Source: Billgrantia kenyensis (GTDB lineage: Bacteria; Pseudomonadota; Gammaproteobacteria; Pseudomonadales; Halomonadaceae). Taken from it: a stretch of 64,000 nucleotides of DNA. Under the pieces are notes generated by a model, which was not told where the DNA came from, ran no database searches, and saw only the letters and a list, made by a program, of their open reading frames with translations. This document shows positions 18,177 to 27,128 of the stretch, in pieces (within the stretch, counting starts at the first letter, position 1; each line of letters begins with the position of its first letter). The position numbers and the translations under genes were made by a program. The stretch covers positions 56,549 to 120,548 of the forward strand of contig NZ_JACEFT010000012.1 in NCBI RefSeq assembly GCF_013697085.1. The letters are read 5' to 3'.

Positions 18177-19598
18177 GTGAGCAGCACCGACCTTGGCGCC
18201 ATGGATGCAGATCAGCTTCGCCGGCTCTTCGCAAGCGGCCAGGCTTCGCCCGAGGAGGCGACGGCAGCGGCCCTGGAGAGAATCGATCGCTTCAACGGCA
18301 CCGTCAATGCCTATGTCATCGTCGACAGAGAAGGTGCGAATGCCGCCGCTGCGGCATCGACCCAGCGCTGGCGGGAGGGGCGCCCGCTCAGCCCGCTCGA
18401 TGGAATCCCTGTCTCGCTCAAGGATCTGACCGAATCCGTCGGCTTGCCCGCGCGCAAGGGCTCGCTCACGGTGTCGGATGCTCCCTGCGAGCAGGATGCG
18501 CCACCAGCGCGCAGACTGCGCGAGGCAGGTGCAGTCATCCTGGGCAAGACCAATACGCCGGAATTCGGCTGGAAGGCCATCACCGACAATCGCGTTTTCG
18601 GGGCCACGGCCAATCCTTGGGATACACGGCTCACGCCGGGGGGGTCGTCTGGCGGGGCCGCCGTGGCGGCGGCGCTCAACATGGGGGTTCTGCACCAGGG
18701 CGGTGACTCGGGGGGCTCGATACGCATTCCCGCTTCCTTCTGCGGCGTGTTCGGGTTCAAGCCCACCTTCGGCTGGGTGCCGGAGTGGCCGCGATCCGAG
18801 GAGCCCACGCTGTCGCACCTGGGGCCATTGACCCGCACCGTGTCAGACGCGGCGCTCATGCTCAACGTCATCGGTCGCTACGATTATCGCGACCCCTATG
18901 CGCTTCGCGGGCAGCCGGAGAGTTGGGGGGAGGAGCTTGGCAGCGGCGTCCAGGGCATGCGTATCGCCTTTTCTCCCACCCTGGGCTATGCCAGGGTGGA
19001 CCCGGCGGTGGCCGAGTGTGTGCGCGAGGCCGCGAAGCGGCTGGAGTCGCTCGGCGCCGAGGTGGAAGAAGTCGATCCGGGCTTCGAGTCTCCTATCCGC
19101 ATCTTCAATACGCTCTGGTTTACCGCATCACTGGCGGTTTACCGCGAACACAGCGAACGCCAGCGCCGGTTGCTCGACGCCGGCCTGGTGGCGGATGCAA
19201 AGCGCGCGGAGCAATTGACCGCGCTGGACATGTTCTACGCCCTCAGGGACAGGGCGCGGCTGACGGAGAGCCTGGAGCACTTCAACCAGCGCTATCACTT
19301 GGTGATGACGCCCTCGGTGGCGGTGCGACCGTTTGCACTCAACCATGACGTGCCGCCGGGCAGCGGCATGCGTGACTGGGAAGAGTGGGCGCCTTTCTCG
19401 TATCCGTTCAACCTCAGCCAGCAGCCGGCTTCCTCGGTTCCCTGCGGTTTCACGCCGGATGGCCTGCCCGTCGGCTTCCAACTGGCGGGCGGCAAGCATG
19501 ACGATGCGCGTGTGTTGCGAGTCAGCCAGGCTTATCTCGAGGCCTATCCTCCGCGGTATCCCGATCAGCTCGACCTGGCCCGTGGCAACGAGGCGTGA
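18177..19598 (+). CDS. Amidase-signature family hydrolase
   Basis: 473 residues, the usual size. The Ser-cisSer-Lys triad is present: Lys82 in VSLKDL, Ser157 in TPGGSSGGAA and Ser181 in GGDSGGSIRIPA, by comparison with fatty acid amide hydrolase. It should hydrolyse a carboxylic amide; the substrate is unknown. It is not GatA, because gatB and gatC are absent and the N-terminus differs. GTG start with GGAGG upstream. It stands alone and is convergent with the next gene. Confidence 0.87.
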   Translation: MSSTDLGAMDADQLRRLFASGQASPEEATAAALERIDRFNGTVNAYVIVDREGANAAAAASTQRWREGRPLSPLDGIPVSLKDLTESVGLPARKGSLTVSDAPCEQDAPPARRLREAGAVILGKTNTPEFGWKAITDNRVFGATANPWDTRLTPGGSSGGAAVAAALNMGVLHQGGDSGGSIRIPASFCGVFGFKPTFGWVPEWPRSEEPTLSHLGPLTRTVSDAALMLNVIGRYDYRDPYALRGQPESWGEELGSGVQGMRIAFSPTLGYARVDPAVAECVREAAKRLESLGAEVEEVDPGFESPIRIFNTLWFTASLAVYREHSERQRRLLDAGLVADAKRAEQLTALDMFYALRDRARLTESLEHFNQRYHLVMTPSVAVRPFALNHDVPPGSGMRDWEEWAPFSYPFNLSQQPASSVPCGFTPDGLPVGFQLAGGKHDDARVLRVSQAYLEAYPPRYPDQLDLARGNEA

Positions 19599-19610
19599 AT
19601 CGGCACGGGG

Positions 19611-21362
19611 TCAGGTCTCGTCGGTGAGGGGTGGGTGCTCGTCAAGCCACTGGGCTACTGCATCTGCCGACATGGCCGGGCAGTAGAGGTTGCCCTGTAC
19701 CAGGCGGCAAGAGGTGGATTCCAGCAAGGTGGCCACGGCTTCGTCGTCGATGCCGGTGATCACCGGCTCGATGTCCAGCGCATTGAGCATGCGGCAAGAG
19801 GCCTCTACCAGGCGCAGCCCATCGCGATACGCCGTGGTCAGGTGGGCATCGATGGTGCCTTTGCGGAAGGGCAGGCGAGACAGCCAGGCGAGATCCACCG
19901 GGTCACTACCGAGTTCGCCGACGGCGAGGCGAATGCCGAGCTGCTCGAGTCGCTTGAGCATATGGTTGGCCATTTCCAGGTCGCTGCCCAGGCACTGCGC
20001 AGGTACCTTCAATGCCAGCCATTCGAAAGTCGACGTATCCTGATGCTGCAGGAAATGGTCCAGCGGTCGGTGGTCGTAGGTGTCGTGTGCCAGATGGGCT
20101 TCACATAGCTGGATCGAGACCGCAAGCTTTCCCAAGGGGGAGTGGTCCGTTCCCCATTGGCGATGGGCTGCGATGGCCGTCTGGATCATCCAGCGGTTGA
20201 GCCGTACGCCTAGCCCCAGGCGCGCGACACTCTCGAGATAGTGGTAGGGGGGGTGCTGCCAGCGATCGGGGTGCTTCCAACGCAGAGAAGCTTCCAGCCC
20301 GGTGCATTGCAGCGTATGGCGGTCGAACTCGGGCTGGTAATGCAGCACGAAATGACGATCCGGCATATGGATGGCTTCAGTGAGCAAGCCCTCGAGCCGG
20401 TGTTTCTCCTTGAGCCGTGAGGTCAGGCGGTGGTCGACGAAGGCCAGGCGACCGGGCCCTTTCTTGCGCGCAGTGAACATGGCGCTTCGTGCCGCTGCGA
20501 TCAGCGTTTCCTCGTCCTCGGCGTCGCCTGGGTAGAGAGCTGCGCCGACCGATGCCGTCACCAGCAGGTAGCGGTCGCCGGAAGTGAACGGCGGCTCCAG
20601 GGCTTCCTGTAGCCGTTCGGCCACGGCCTGGGCGGCCTCGGCGGTACCGTCTTTCTCCAGAAGAACCACGAACTGGTCGCTGCCAAGCCGAGCCAGGGTG
20701 TCCTTGCTGCGTACTTCCTGTTGCAGTCGCCTGGCGATTTCCCCCAGCATGCGGTCCCCCTCGAGGTGGCCAACGGCATCGTTGATCGCCTTGAAGCGGT
20801 CGATGTCGATGAACAGCATGGCCAACGTGGTGTCCGCGCGCTCGGCCTGGGCCAAGGCATGGCTGAGTCGATCCCTCAACAGCAGCCAGTTGGGCAGGCC
20901 GGTCATGGAATCGATGTGAATCCAGTGTCGGTCATTCGGCAGTTCCCCAGCCGAGGCACTGAGCCGGACGAAGGAATACAGCAGGTGATGCACGACATGC
21001 TGATCGTCGAGCAGCGCATCCACTGACATCAGGACAGGTACCGACTCGCCATTGCTCTGGCGGCACAACACCTCCTGCTGCCAGGAACGCGGCTCGCCCG
21101 TCGCCCGATCCATGGAGGTGGGCAGCCTGGAAGGAGGGCTAAGGGACACGAAGAAGTGCTCGATCGCCCAACCGGTTGTCTCGCCGCGGTCGCTGCCGGC
21201 AATACGGCAGAAGGCATCGTTGACCAGCACGATCCTGCCTTCGGCATCGGTCAGGACCATGCCGGTCTGGCTCTGCTCAAAGGCATGCTGGACGAGCCGA
21301 GCAGGGTGCTGGGCAAGCATGTGAACCTGCTTGCTCGGAGGGCGGTTACCGGATTGGGTCAT
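19611..21362 (-). CDS. PAS protein with degenerate GGDEF and degenerate EAL domains
   Basis: 583 residues: PAS at about 20-135, GGDEF fold 150-310, EAL fold 325-575. The cyclase motif is GSDQF (227-231) instead of GGDEF. In the EAL part the signature reads EAS (357-359), the DDFGTG loop is replaced by ELGSDP, the LKID lysine position reads TID, and the AEGVE loop reads TGIDDE. Both activities are therefore probably lost, leaving a sensor or adaptor. No membrane span. Upstream is a near-match FliA (sigma28) promoter, divergent from that of the intact cyclase at 21637, so the two look co-regulated with late flagellar genes. The ribosome site is weak. Confidence 0.82.
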   Translation of the reverse strand: MTQSGNRPPSKQVHMLAQHPARLVQHAFEQSQTGMVLTDAEGRIVLVNDAFCRIAGSDRGETTGWAIEHFFVSLSPPSRLPTSMDRATGEPRSWQQEVLCRQSNGESVPVLMSVDALLDDQHVVHHLLYSFVRLSASAGELPNDRHWIHIDSMTGLPNWLLLRDRLSHALAQAERADTTLAMLFIDIDRFKAINDAVGHLEGDRMLGEIARRLQQEVRSKDTLARLGSDQFVVLLEKDGTAEAAQAVAERLQEALEPPFTSGDRYLLVTASVGAALYPGDAEDEETLIAAARSAMFTARKKGPGRLAFVDHRLTSRLKEKHRLEGLLTEAIHMPDRHFVLHYQPEFDRHTLQCTGLEASLRWKHPDRWQHPPYHYLESVARLGLGVRLNRWMIQTAIAAHRQWGTDHSPLGKLAVSIQLCEAHLAHDTYDHRPLDHFLQHQDTSTFEWLALKVPAQCLGSDLEMANHMLKRLEQLGIRLAVGELGSDPVDLAWLSRLPFRKGTIDAHLTTAYRDGLRLVEASCRMLNALDIEPVITGIDDEAVATLLESTSCRLVQGNLYCPAMSADAVAQWLDEHPPLTDET

Positions 21363-21405
21363 CTGTGAGCTTTGTCTATTTCATGATTGAGAGGGCTAAG
21401 GGAGA

Positions 21406-21432
21406 TTATCGTCCTCAGTTTGCTGAACTTGA
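21406..21432 (-). promoter_or_regulatory. Candidate sigma28 (FliA) promoter for the degenerate GGDEF-EAL gene
   Basis: Reading the minus strand: TCAA, 15 bases, then GACGATAA, one mismatch from GCCGATAA. It lies 44 bases upstream of the ATG at 21362 and back to back with the site at 21502-21528. Confidence 0.6.
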
Positions 21433-21501
21433 GGGAAACAAGCGGTTTCGTTGAGAGGGACGGAGTTTGGCAGCGTAAGATATTGGATGCACTTGCAGAG
21501 C

Positions 21502-21528
21502 TCAAGTTCGCTTAAGTCGTGCCGATAA
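21502..21528 (+). promoter_or_regulatory. Candidate sigma28 (FliA) promoter for the Cache-PAS-GGDEF gene
   Basis: TCAA at 21502-21505, 15 bases, then GCCGATAA at 21521-21528. This is the same spacing and -10 as the sites before flgM, flgK, flaG, fliD and fliC in this window, 108 bases before the GTG at 21637. Confidence 0.75.
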
Positions 21529-21636
21529 CAGTACTGACCGCTGCTGCCGGGGCAGGGCTGCCAAGGGAAGGCGTCGAGGCTTGTCACTTTATTGACAGGC
21601 GACCAGCCAACCTTGACTTGAAGGACATGCTTTCAC

Positions 21637-23637
21637 GTGACGACGCGTATCGGGTCCCTTGCCCGCTCGTTTTTCTCGCTACAGGGGCGCCTGCTGACCG
21701 GGTTGGTGATGACCTGGCTGGTGACAGTCGGCGCCGTACTGATGCTGGCCTGGCAGTTCGGCAAGGATCTCGTCGATGAAGCCAACCTGGCCCACCTGCG
21801 CTACGAGTCCCAATTGATCGCCAATGACCTCACCGAGCAGGTTGACCGCAGGCTGCGTGCGTTGGAGCGGCTGGAGCGCTCGCTCAGGGGGGTGGAGCCG
21901 GAGGAGTTGTCGGAGCGGCTGGCGAGCCATCAGGTCCTGCTGGAGTGGTTCGAAGGCCTGATGGTCACCGAGGCCGATGGTCGCGTCATGGCGGACTTAC
22001 CAGAAATTCCGGGGCGTGCCGGGCTCGAGACCGCGGAAACCGAGTATTTCAATAGGGTTCGCCACTCCCCGTGGCCATATGTGAGCCGCCCATTCACCGG
22101 TAGGGTCAGCGGCGACTCCCTGGTGCTGATGCTGGTGCCGAGATTCGACGAGCAAGGCAGTTTTGCAGGGATCGTCGGCGGCATGGTCAACCTGAGTCAT
22201 GGCGGCATGTTCCGACGCCTGGAAGCGATTCGGCTGGGCGAAAATGGTTACGTGTCGGTGCTTACGGCGGGCGGCGAACTGCTCTTTCATCCGCGTCGTT
22301 ATCCAAGGGTGTCAGGGGTCGATTCCTTCGACGACTCCGAGGCTCTCGAGCTGGCATTGCTCGGCTGGGAGGGGGAGACCGTTGCCAACGGTGCCGGCGA
22401 TACCCCGGCTCTGATGGCCTATCGTCAGATCTGGCCGGCAGACTGGGTCGTCAAGGTGGCGCTGCCCCAGGCGCAGGTGCAGGAGCCGCTGGGCGATTTC
22501 CTGATCAGGCTCTGGTGGGCATGGCTGGTGCTTGCCATGTTGCTGCTGGTTACCATGCGCTGGCTGGTTCAGCGCCTGCTGAAGCCCCTGCATCGGCTCG
22601 AGCGGCAGATCGCTCAGGTTGGCGCTGGAAAGCGGCGCTACCTCGAGCTCTCCACCAGCATGCAGGAGCTGAGTCAGGTCGCCAGCAGTTTCAACCGGCT
22701 TGAGCGCGAAAGGCTGACGGCACTGGAAAACCTGCGTGATCGCCAGGCTTTCCTCGATGCCGTGCTCGGCTCTACCCCTCTTGGCATGTTCGTGGCAGAC
22801 CTCAAGGGGCACGTGAATTACCTGAATCCGTCGCTGTTGGAGCTGCTCGGGTTCGATGTGATGACTACCGCGCGTGACTGGTGGGAGCGGATCCACCCCG
22901 ACGACAGGGAGGGCACCCAGGACATGTGGCGCCATACCCTTGCCACCGGGAGCGACTTTGTCCGTCAGTTGCGTTTCCTGCGTCCGGACGGGGTTACCCT
23001 GTGGGTCGAGGTGCATGCCAGCCAGGTGAAGGGCAACGACCAGCCGCTGGGCTTCGTCGGCATGGTCAAGGACATCACCGAGCGGCGCCAGCAGGAAGCG
23101 TTGCAGCGTTGGGAGGCCGAGCACGACCCGTTGACAGGCCTGCTGAATCGGCGTGGTTTCGAGCGACGTCTCGAGGAAGCGCTGGCCGAATACGCCAAGA
23201 CCGGCACTCCTTCCGTGCTGATCCTGTTCGACCTCGATCACTTCAAGCCGATCAACGACGAAGGCGGGCATGCCATGGGTGACGAGATGCTGAGGCGTGT
23301 TGCGCAGGTCGTGGCCTGGGAAGTGCGCCGCAGCGACCACGTGGCTCGTCAGGGCGGGGATGAATTCGCCGTCCTGTTGCCCAGCTGCACGCTCAAACAG
23401 GCTGGCGAGATCGCCGAGTCCCTGCGTCGTGCCGTATCCGAAGTGACGGTGAGCAGTGCAGGCAAGGTCTACAGCATCACCCTGAGCATGGGCGTCACGG
23501 CGCTTCAGGAGGGAGATGATTCGATCGAGCCCGTGCTGGCTCGTGCCGACCAGGCGAGCTATCAGGCCAAGGCAGCAGGGCGCAATACCGTAGTCATCGC
23601 GGCCTCGGATGAAGACCTGGTCGACAGCCTGTGGTAG
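21637..23637 (+). CDS. Membrane Cache-HAMP-PAS-GGDEF diguanylate cyclase
   Basis: 666 residues: first membrane span about 18-42, periplasmic Cache-type sensor about 45-285 (GYVSVLTAGGELLFHP, WVVKVALP), second span about 290-312, HAMP-like linker, PAS about 370-485, then GGDEF. The active motif is GGDEF at 573-577 with I-site R564-x-x-D567. It should make c-di-GMP in response to a periplasmic small molecule. GTG start with AAGGA 11 bases upstream; a nearby ATG is out of frame. A sigma28-type promoter precedes it, unusual for a cyclase, tying it to the late flagellar class. Confidence 0.88.
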   Translation: MTTRIGSLARSFFSLQGRLLTGLVMTWLVTVGAVLMLAWQFGKDLVDEANLAHLRYESQLIANDLTEQVDRRLRALERLERSLRGVEPEELSERLASHQVLLEWFEGLMVTEADGRVMADLPEIPGRAGLETAETEYFNRVRHSPWPYVSRPFTGRVSGDSLVLMLVPRFDEQGSFAGIVGGMVNLSHGGMFRRLEAIRLGENGYVSVLTAGGELLFHPRRYPRVSGVDSFDDSEALELALLGWEGETVANGAGDTPALMAYRQIWPADWVVKVALPQAQVQEPLGDFLIRLWWAWLVLAMLLLVTMRWLVQRLLKPLHRLERQIAQVGAGKRRYLELSTSMQELSQVASSFNRLERERLTALENLRDRQAFLDAVLGSTPLGMFVADLKGHVNYLNPSLLELLGFDVMTTARDWWERIHPDDREGTQDMWRHTLATGSDFVRQLRFLRPDGVTLWVEVHASQVKGNDQPLGFVGMVKDITERRQQEALQRWEAEHDPLTGLLNRRGFERRLEEALAEYAKTGTPSVLILFDLDHFKPINDEGGHAMGDEMLRRVAQVVAWEVRRSDHVARQGGDEFAVLLPSCTLKQAGEIAESLRRAVSEVTVSSAGKVYSITLSMGVTALQEGDDSIEPVLARADQASYQAKAAGRNTVVIAASDEDLVDSLW

Positions 23638-23763
23638 CAGATCACAGTGGCAGCCCCGGCAAGTCGAGTGCCGAGGCTGAAATCGTGCAAGTCACAAGAA
23701 GTGGGCCAAGAAGGGGGCGATGCATGGGGCTGTGCATCAGGCGTCGCTCTGAGCCCCGGATGA

Positions 23764-24213
23764 TCAGACGGAGGCGTTGATGCGGCCCGGCTGCGCCGCC
23801 ACTTGACCGCTAGCGCGGTAGACGGTTTTTTCGGCAGCCTGGTGAATGAAGTCGAGCAGCCTCGTGTTCTGCTCCATGCGCAGGCCGACCAGTTCACCGT
23901 TGAGTGTATTGAGACGCTGGGCCTCCCGGGTCAGCTCGAGGGTGTGAGCCCATTCTGCCTCACAGCCGGCATCGGCTGCAGCCTGGCGTGCACCGGAAGC
24001 GCCGTCGGCATAGCCAAGTCGGCGCTGCACCCCCTGGCGCAGGGTTTCGCTGGCTTCCAGTTTCGCCAGCAGTTCCTGCTTTCCCTTGGCGAGATCGGCA
24101 AGCCGTTCGCTGTCGATCTCGGCGCTGGAAAGCAGCGTGCGCTCCTGCCGAAGCAGGTCGAGTATGCCGTCCAGGCGCTGCTGCTGTTCACGAAGAAGCC
24201 TGGCCAGGCTCAT
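23764..24213 (-). CDS. flgN: Flagellar export chaperone FlgN
   Basis: 149 residues, largely alpha-helical and Leu/Gln/Glu-rich, without membrane spans. The length, the C-terminal NGELVGLRMEQNTRLLDF region and position after flgM identify FlgN, the cytosolic chaperone that delivers FlgK and FlgL to the export gate. Its ATG overlaps the flgM stop by four bases, implying coupled translation. Confidence 0.88.
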   Translation of the reverse strand: MSLARLLREQQQRLDGILDLLRQERTLLSSAEIDSERLADLAKGKQELLAKLEASETLRQGVQRRLGYADGASGARQAAADAGCEAEWAHTLELTREAQRLNTLNGELVGLRMEQNTRLLDFIHQAAEKTVYRASGQVAAQPGRINASV

Positions 24214-24491
24214 GATTCACGGCTCTCCGCAGCCAGCGACTCGATCAGGGAGTCGGCAACACGCTCGGCGCGAATTTCCAGGCGGCCTTCACGAATGGCT
24301 TCGCGAATCTCTTCGACCCGCGCCATGTCGATGTCGCGCGATGCGTCGGCGGCCTTGTGGCTCAAGTGGGTCGCGGCCGAAGGGCCGGAATCCTGTTTTC
24401 CCGAAGGCGTGGCACCCTTGACCGGCTGGGCCTCTTCGCGCTGAGTCGCCTGGGGCGGGCGAGTCAAGGGGTTCTGGCTGTTGATCTTCAC
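24210..24491 (-). CDS. flgM: Anti-sigma28 factor FlgM
   Basis: 93 residues; the N-terminal half is low-complexity and probably disordered, the C-terminal half (DIDMARVEEIREAIREGRLEI...ERVADSLIES) is the FliA-binding helical region. FlgM holds FliA inactive until it is exported through the finished hook. GTG start with AGG nine bases upstream. It has its own sigma28 promoter at 24526-24551 and may also be read from flgA. Operon flgA-flgM-flgN. Confidence 0.93.
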   Translation of the reverse strand: MKINSQNPLTRPPQATQREEAQPVKGATPSGKQDSGPSAATHLSHKAADASRDIDMARVEEIREAIREGRLEIRAERVADSLIESLAAESRES

Positions 24492-24525
24492 GTTAGTCGC
24501 CTCATGACCGAATGCTTTTACCTGC

Positions 24526-24551
24526 TATCGGCAGCGCGTGGAAAAACTTTA
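24526..24551 (-). promoter_or_regulatory. Sigma28 (FliA) promoter of flgM
   Basis: On the minus strand TAAA(G), then GCCGATA with exactly 15 bases between TAAA and GCCGATA. It lies in the flgA-flgM gap, so flgMN can be boosted by FliA, the classic autoregulatory loop. Confidence 0.85.
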
Positions 24552-24647
24552 GGCCTCGTTTTGCGCCAGGAGTTTCCACGCGGCTTGCGGATGTGACGGC
24601 AGAGCGCATTCGTTCGGTGTGCAGGGGCATTGTCATCGGAGTCGTTG

Positions 24648-25337
24648 TCAGAAGTCTACGACAAGGACGCCCTTGTCGACCACCTCTGCGGTCATCACCT
24701 CACGGTTGTCCAGGCGTACGCGGATGCGATCGCCCAGGGCGCCGGGCTCCAGCGCCTGGCCCTCGCGGGCAATGCGAAAGCCTCGTCCCCTGGCTTCGAT
24801 CGTGACCCGCTGGTTTCTTTCCACCAGGGGCAGGCTGCGGAACTGGTGCTCGAGCAACGGCTGCCCGGGGTTGAGCGCCCGTGTCGCTACCTGGCCCACG
24901 ACCTCCTCGACCTCGAGTAGCGCCCGATTGGGCAGGTCGGCCAGGTTTCCCGACTGCATGACCAGATGCTCGCGTCGCACTGTCTGTCCTGCCGAGAGCG
25001 GTTCGGACAGCACCGGGTATTCGCCGATGACGCCGATAACGGCCTGCAGGTAGCGCACCTGGCGCCCATCCTGGCCACAGCGAACGCCCACGGAAACCCG
25101 GCCGAGGGGCACTTCGCCTGCTCGCGTGAGAAACGGCTCGGGCGCCTCGCAGGTCGGCAGCCTGGCAGAAGGAGGATGCAGTTCGATGACCAGTTCATCG
25201 CCCATGGCGCTGGCCTGCTCATGCAGGAAGCCATGCACGGCTTGCAGCAGCTCGCTGTCGTCGGCCGTGGCTGACGTCAGCGACAGCAGGCCGGCCAGAA
25301 GCAGCGAAACCAGCAGGGTGGGGCGGGGCAGGCGCAT
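24648..25337 (-). CDS. flgA: Flagellar P-ring assembly chaperone FlgA
   Basis: 229 residues with a signal peptide (LLVSLLLAGLLSLTSATA), two Cys in the N-terminal region and a C-terminal SAF/beta-clip domain (YPVLSEPLSAGQTVRREHL, NPGQPLLEHQF). FlgA is periplasmic and helps FlgI form the P-ring. It is divergent from flgB with a 182-base gap, the normal arrangement. Confidence 0.92.
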   Translation of the reverse strand: MRLPRPTLLVSLLLAGLLSLTSATADDSELLQAVHGFLHEQASAMGDELVIELHPPSARLPTCEAPEPFLTRAGEVPLGRVSVGVRCGQDGRQVRYLQAVIGVIGEYPVLSEPLSAGQTVRREHLVMQSGNLADLPNRALLEVEEVVGQVATRALNPGQPLLEHQFRSLPLVERNQRVTIEARGRGFRIAREGQALEPGALGDRIRVRLDNREVMTAEVVDKGVLVVDF

Positions 25338-25519
25338 TGGGCAGACCGTCCGGCATGGGGGTGATGGCTGGATTCTAGCGGGGGGCGGTGGACTGAAAGA
25401 GTGGAAATGAGCGAGGAAAAGGGGCCTGTTTGGACCATTGGAATGACAGCGGTGTCGTTACTCTTCAACCTCAAGAAGTTCCGCATGTTTTCCACCCGGG
25501 ATCGCAGGGGAGTGCCGGC

Positions 25520-25933
25520 ATGATCGACCAGCTCGAGGCCGCCTTTAGTTACCACCAGCAGGCGCTGGGTTTGCGCCAGCAGCGCCACCAGGTGCTGGCC
25601 AGCAACATTGCCAACGCCGATACGCCGAACTACAAGGCGCGTGACATCGACTTCGCCAGTGAGCTCAAGAAGGCAGTCGAGCAGGGCCGGCCGGCAGGCA
25701 GCGGGCTTGCCATGGCACGTACCTCCGAGCGTCATCTGGCGGGGCAGGCCATGGCAGCGCCAAGGCAGGACCTGCTCTACCGGGTGCCCGACCAGCCCAG
25801 CCTGGATGGCAATACCGTGGACATGGACCGCGAGCGTACCCAGTTCGCCGACAACGCGGTGCGCTACCAGGCCGCACTGACCATCATGAACAGCCGCATC
25901 CAGGGGCTGAAGAGCGCCATGCAGCCGGAATAA
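25520..25933 (+). CDS. flgB: Flagellar proximal rod protein FlgB
   Basis: 137 residues with the rod N-terminal motif VLASNIANADTPNYKARDIDF. Start at 25520, preceded by GGGGAG; the frame is open upstream but without homology. First gene of a 10-gene run flgB to flgL on the plus strand. I found no sigma28 or clear sigma54 site before it. Confidence 0.95.
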   Translation: MIDQLEAAFSYHQQALGLRQQRHQVLASNIANADTPNYKARDIDFASELKKAVEQGRPAGSGLAMARTSERHLAGQAMAAPRQDLLYRVPDQPSLDGNTVDMDRERTQFADNAVRYQAALTIMNSRIQGLKSAMQPE

Positions 25934-25963
25934 CCAGCCGGATCAGACGAGAGAGATCTTATC

Positions 25964-26371
25964 ATGTCGATGTTTTCCGTGTTCGATATCGCCGGCTCGG
26001 CCATGAGCGCCCAGTCGCAGCGCATGAACGTCACGGCCAGCAACCTGGCCAATGCCGACAGCGTGGCCGGTCCCGACGGCGAGGCCTACCGCGCCAAGCA
26101 GGTCATGTTCGAGTCGCGCCTGCAGGGCAGGCAGGGCATCGGTGGTGTCGGTGTGCGCGAAGTGGTGGAGGACCCTTCTCCGCTGCGCATGGAGTATCGC
26201 CCCGAGCATCCGCTGGCCAACGAGGAGGGCTACGTTGCCATGCCCAACGTCGAGCCGGTGCATGAAATGGTCAACATGATCTCGGCGTCACGCTCCTACC
26301 AGGCCAACGTCGAAGTCATGAATACCAGCAAGCAGATGATGCTCAAGACGCTGACGCTGGGTGAGGGTTGA
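25964..26371 (+). CDS. flgC: Flagellar proximal rod protein FlgC
   Basis: 135 residues. N-terminal [19 protein letters not shown] and C-terminal [20 protein letters not shown] are the coiled-coil D0 motifs of the rod/hook family. Built into the rod next to FlgB and FlgF. It starts 30 bases after flgB. Confidence 0.95.
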   Translation: MSMFSVFDIAGSAMSAQSQRMNVTASNLANADSVAGPDGEAYRAKQVMFESRLQGRQGIGGVGVREVVEDPSPLRMEYRPEHPLANEEGYVAMPNVEPVHEMVNMISASRSYQANVEVMNTSKQMMLKTLTLGEG

Positions 26372-26376
26372 TAGCC

Positions 26377-27069
26377 ATGTCCAATACCATCGATGCCAAT
26401 GTCGTCACGCGCATGAACCAGGGTGGCCCTTCGGCTCGCGATGCCAGCCAGTCCACCGAGCTGCGCAACAATTTCATGACCCTGCTGATCGCCCAGATGC
26501 AGCATCAGGATCCGCTCAATCCCATGGACAACCATGAGATGACAACGCAGCTGGCGCAGATCAATACCGTCAGCGGCATCGAGGATCTCAACAAGACGCT
26601 CAAGGGCATCAACGACCAGATGAACGCCGGCCAGAGCCTGCAGGCCGCCGGCCTGATCGGCCAGGGCGTGCTGGTGCCGGGTGACCGCGTGCTGCTCGAG
26701 CACGACGAGGACGGCGAGCTGCATACCACGCCGTTCGGTATCGAACTGCCCCGGTCAGCCGACAACGTGCGCGTGGTGATCACCAATGCCAGCGGCCAGG
26801 TGGTCAACCGCTACGATATCGGTCCGGTCAAGGCAGGTGTGGATTCGTTCACCTGGGACGGCCGCACCAGCGAGGGCGAGGCGGCGGCCTCGGGCTCCTA
26901 TCGCGTGCGCATCGAGGCCACCAGCGGCGACAAGGCAGTGGATGCCACGACGCTCAACTACGCCATTGTCGGTGGGGTAACGCCGCCTGACGACAACGGT
27001 GGTGTCAAGCTCGACCTCGGCGCCATCTATGGCCAGGTCGGGCTCGACCAGATCAAGCAGATTCTTTGA
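26377..27069 (+). CDS. flgD: Flagellar hook capping protein FlgD
   Basis: 230 residues. N-terminal NNFMTLLIAQMQHQDPLNPM is the export and cap signature, followed by the Tudor-like and FnIII-like domains (GVDSFTWDGRTSEGEAAASG). FlgD is the scaffold on which FlgE polymerises and is lost when the hook is done. Start at 26377 (MSNTIDAN), five bases after flgC. Confidence 0.93.
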   Translation: MSNTIDANVVTRMNQGGPSARDASQSTELRNNFMTLLIAQMQHQDPLNPMDNHEMTTQLAQINTVSGIEDLNKTLKGINDQMNAGQSLQAAGLIGQGVLVPGDRVLLEHDEDGELHTTPFGIELPRSADNVRVVITNASGQVVNRYDIGPVKAGVDSFTWDGRTSEGEAAASGSYRVRIEATSGDKAVDATTLNYAIVGGVTPPDDNGGVKLDLGAIYGQVGLDQIKQIL

Positions 27070-27128
27070 TTTCAGATAATAGAACCGCGTATAGCGGCAA
27101 AATTCGCCGGTAGGCAGAGGAACGAAAA

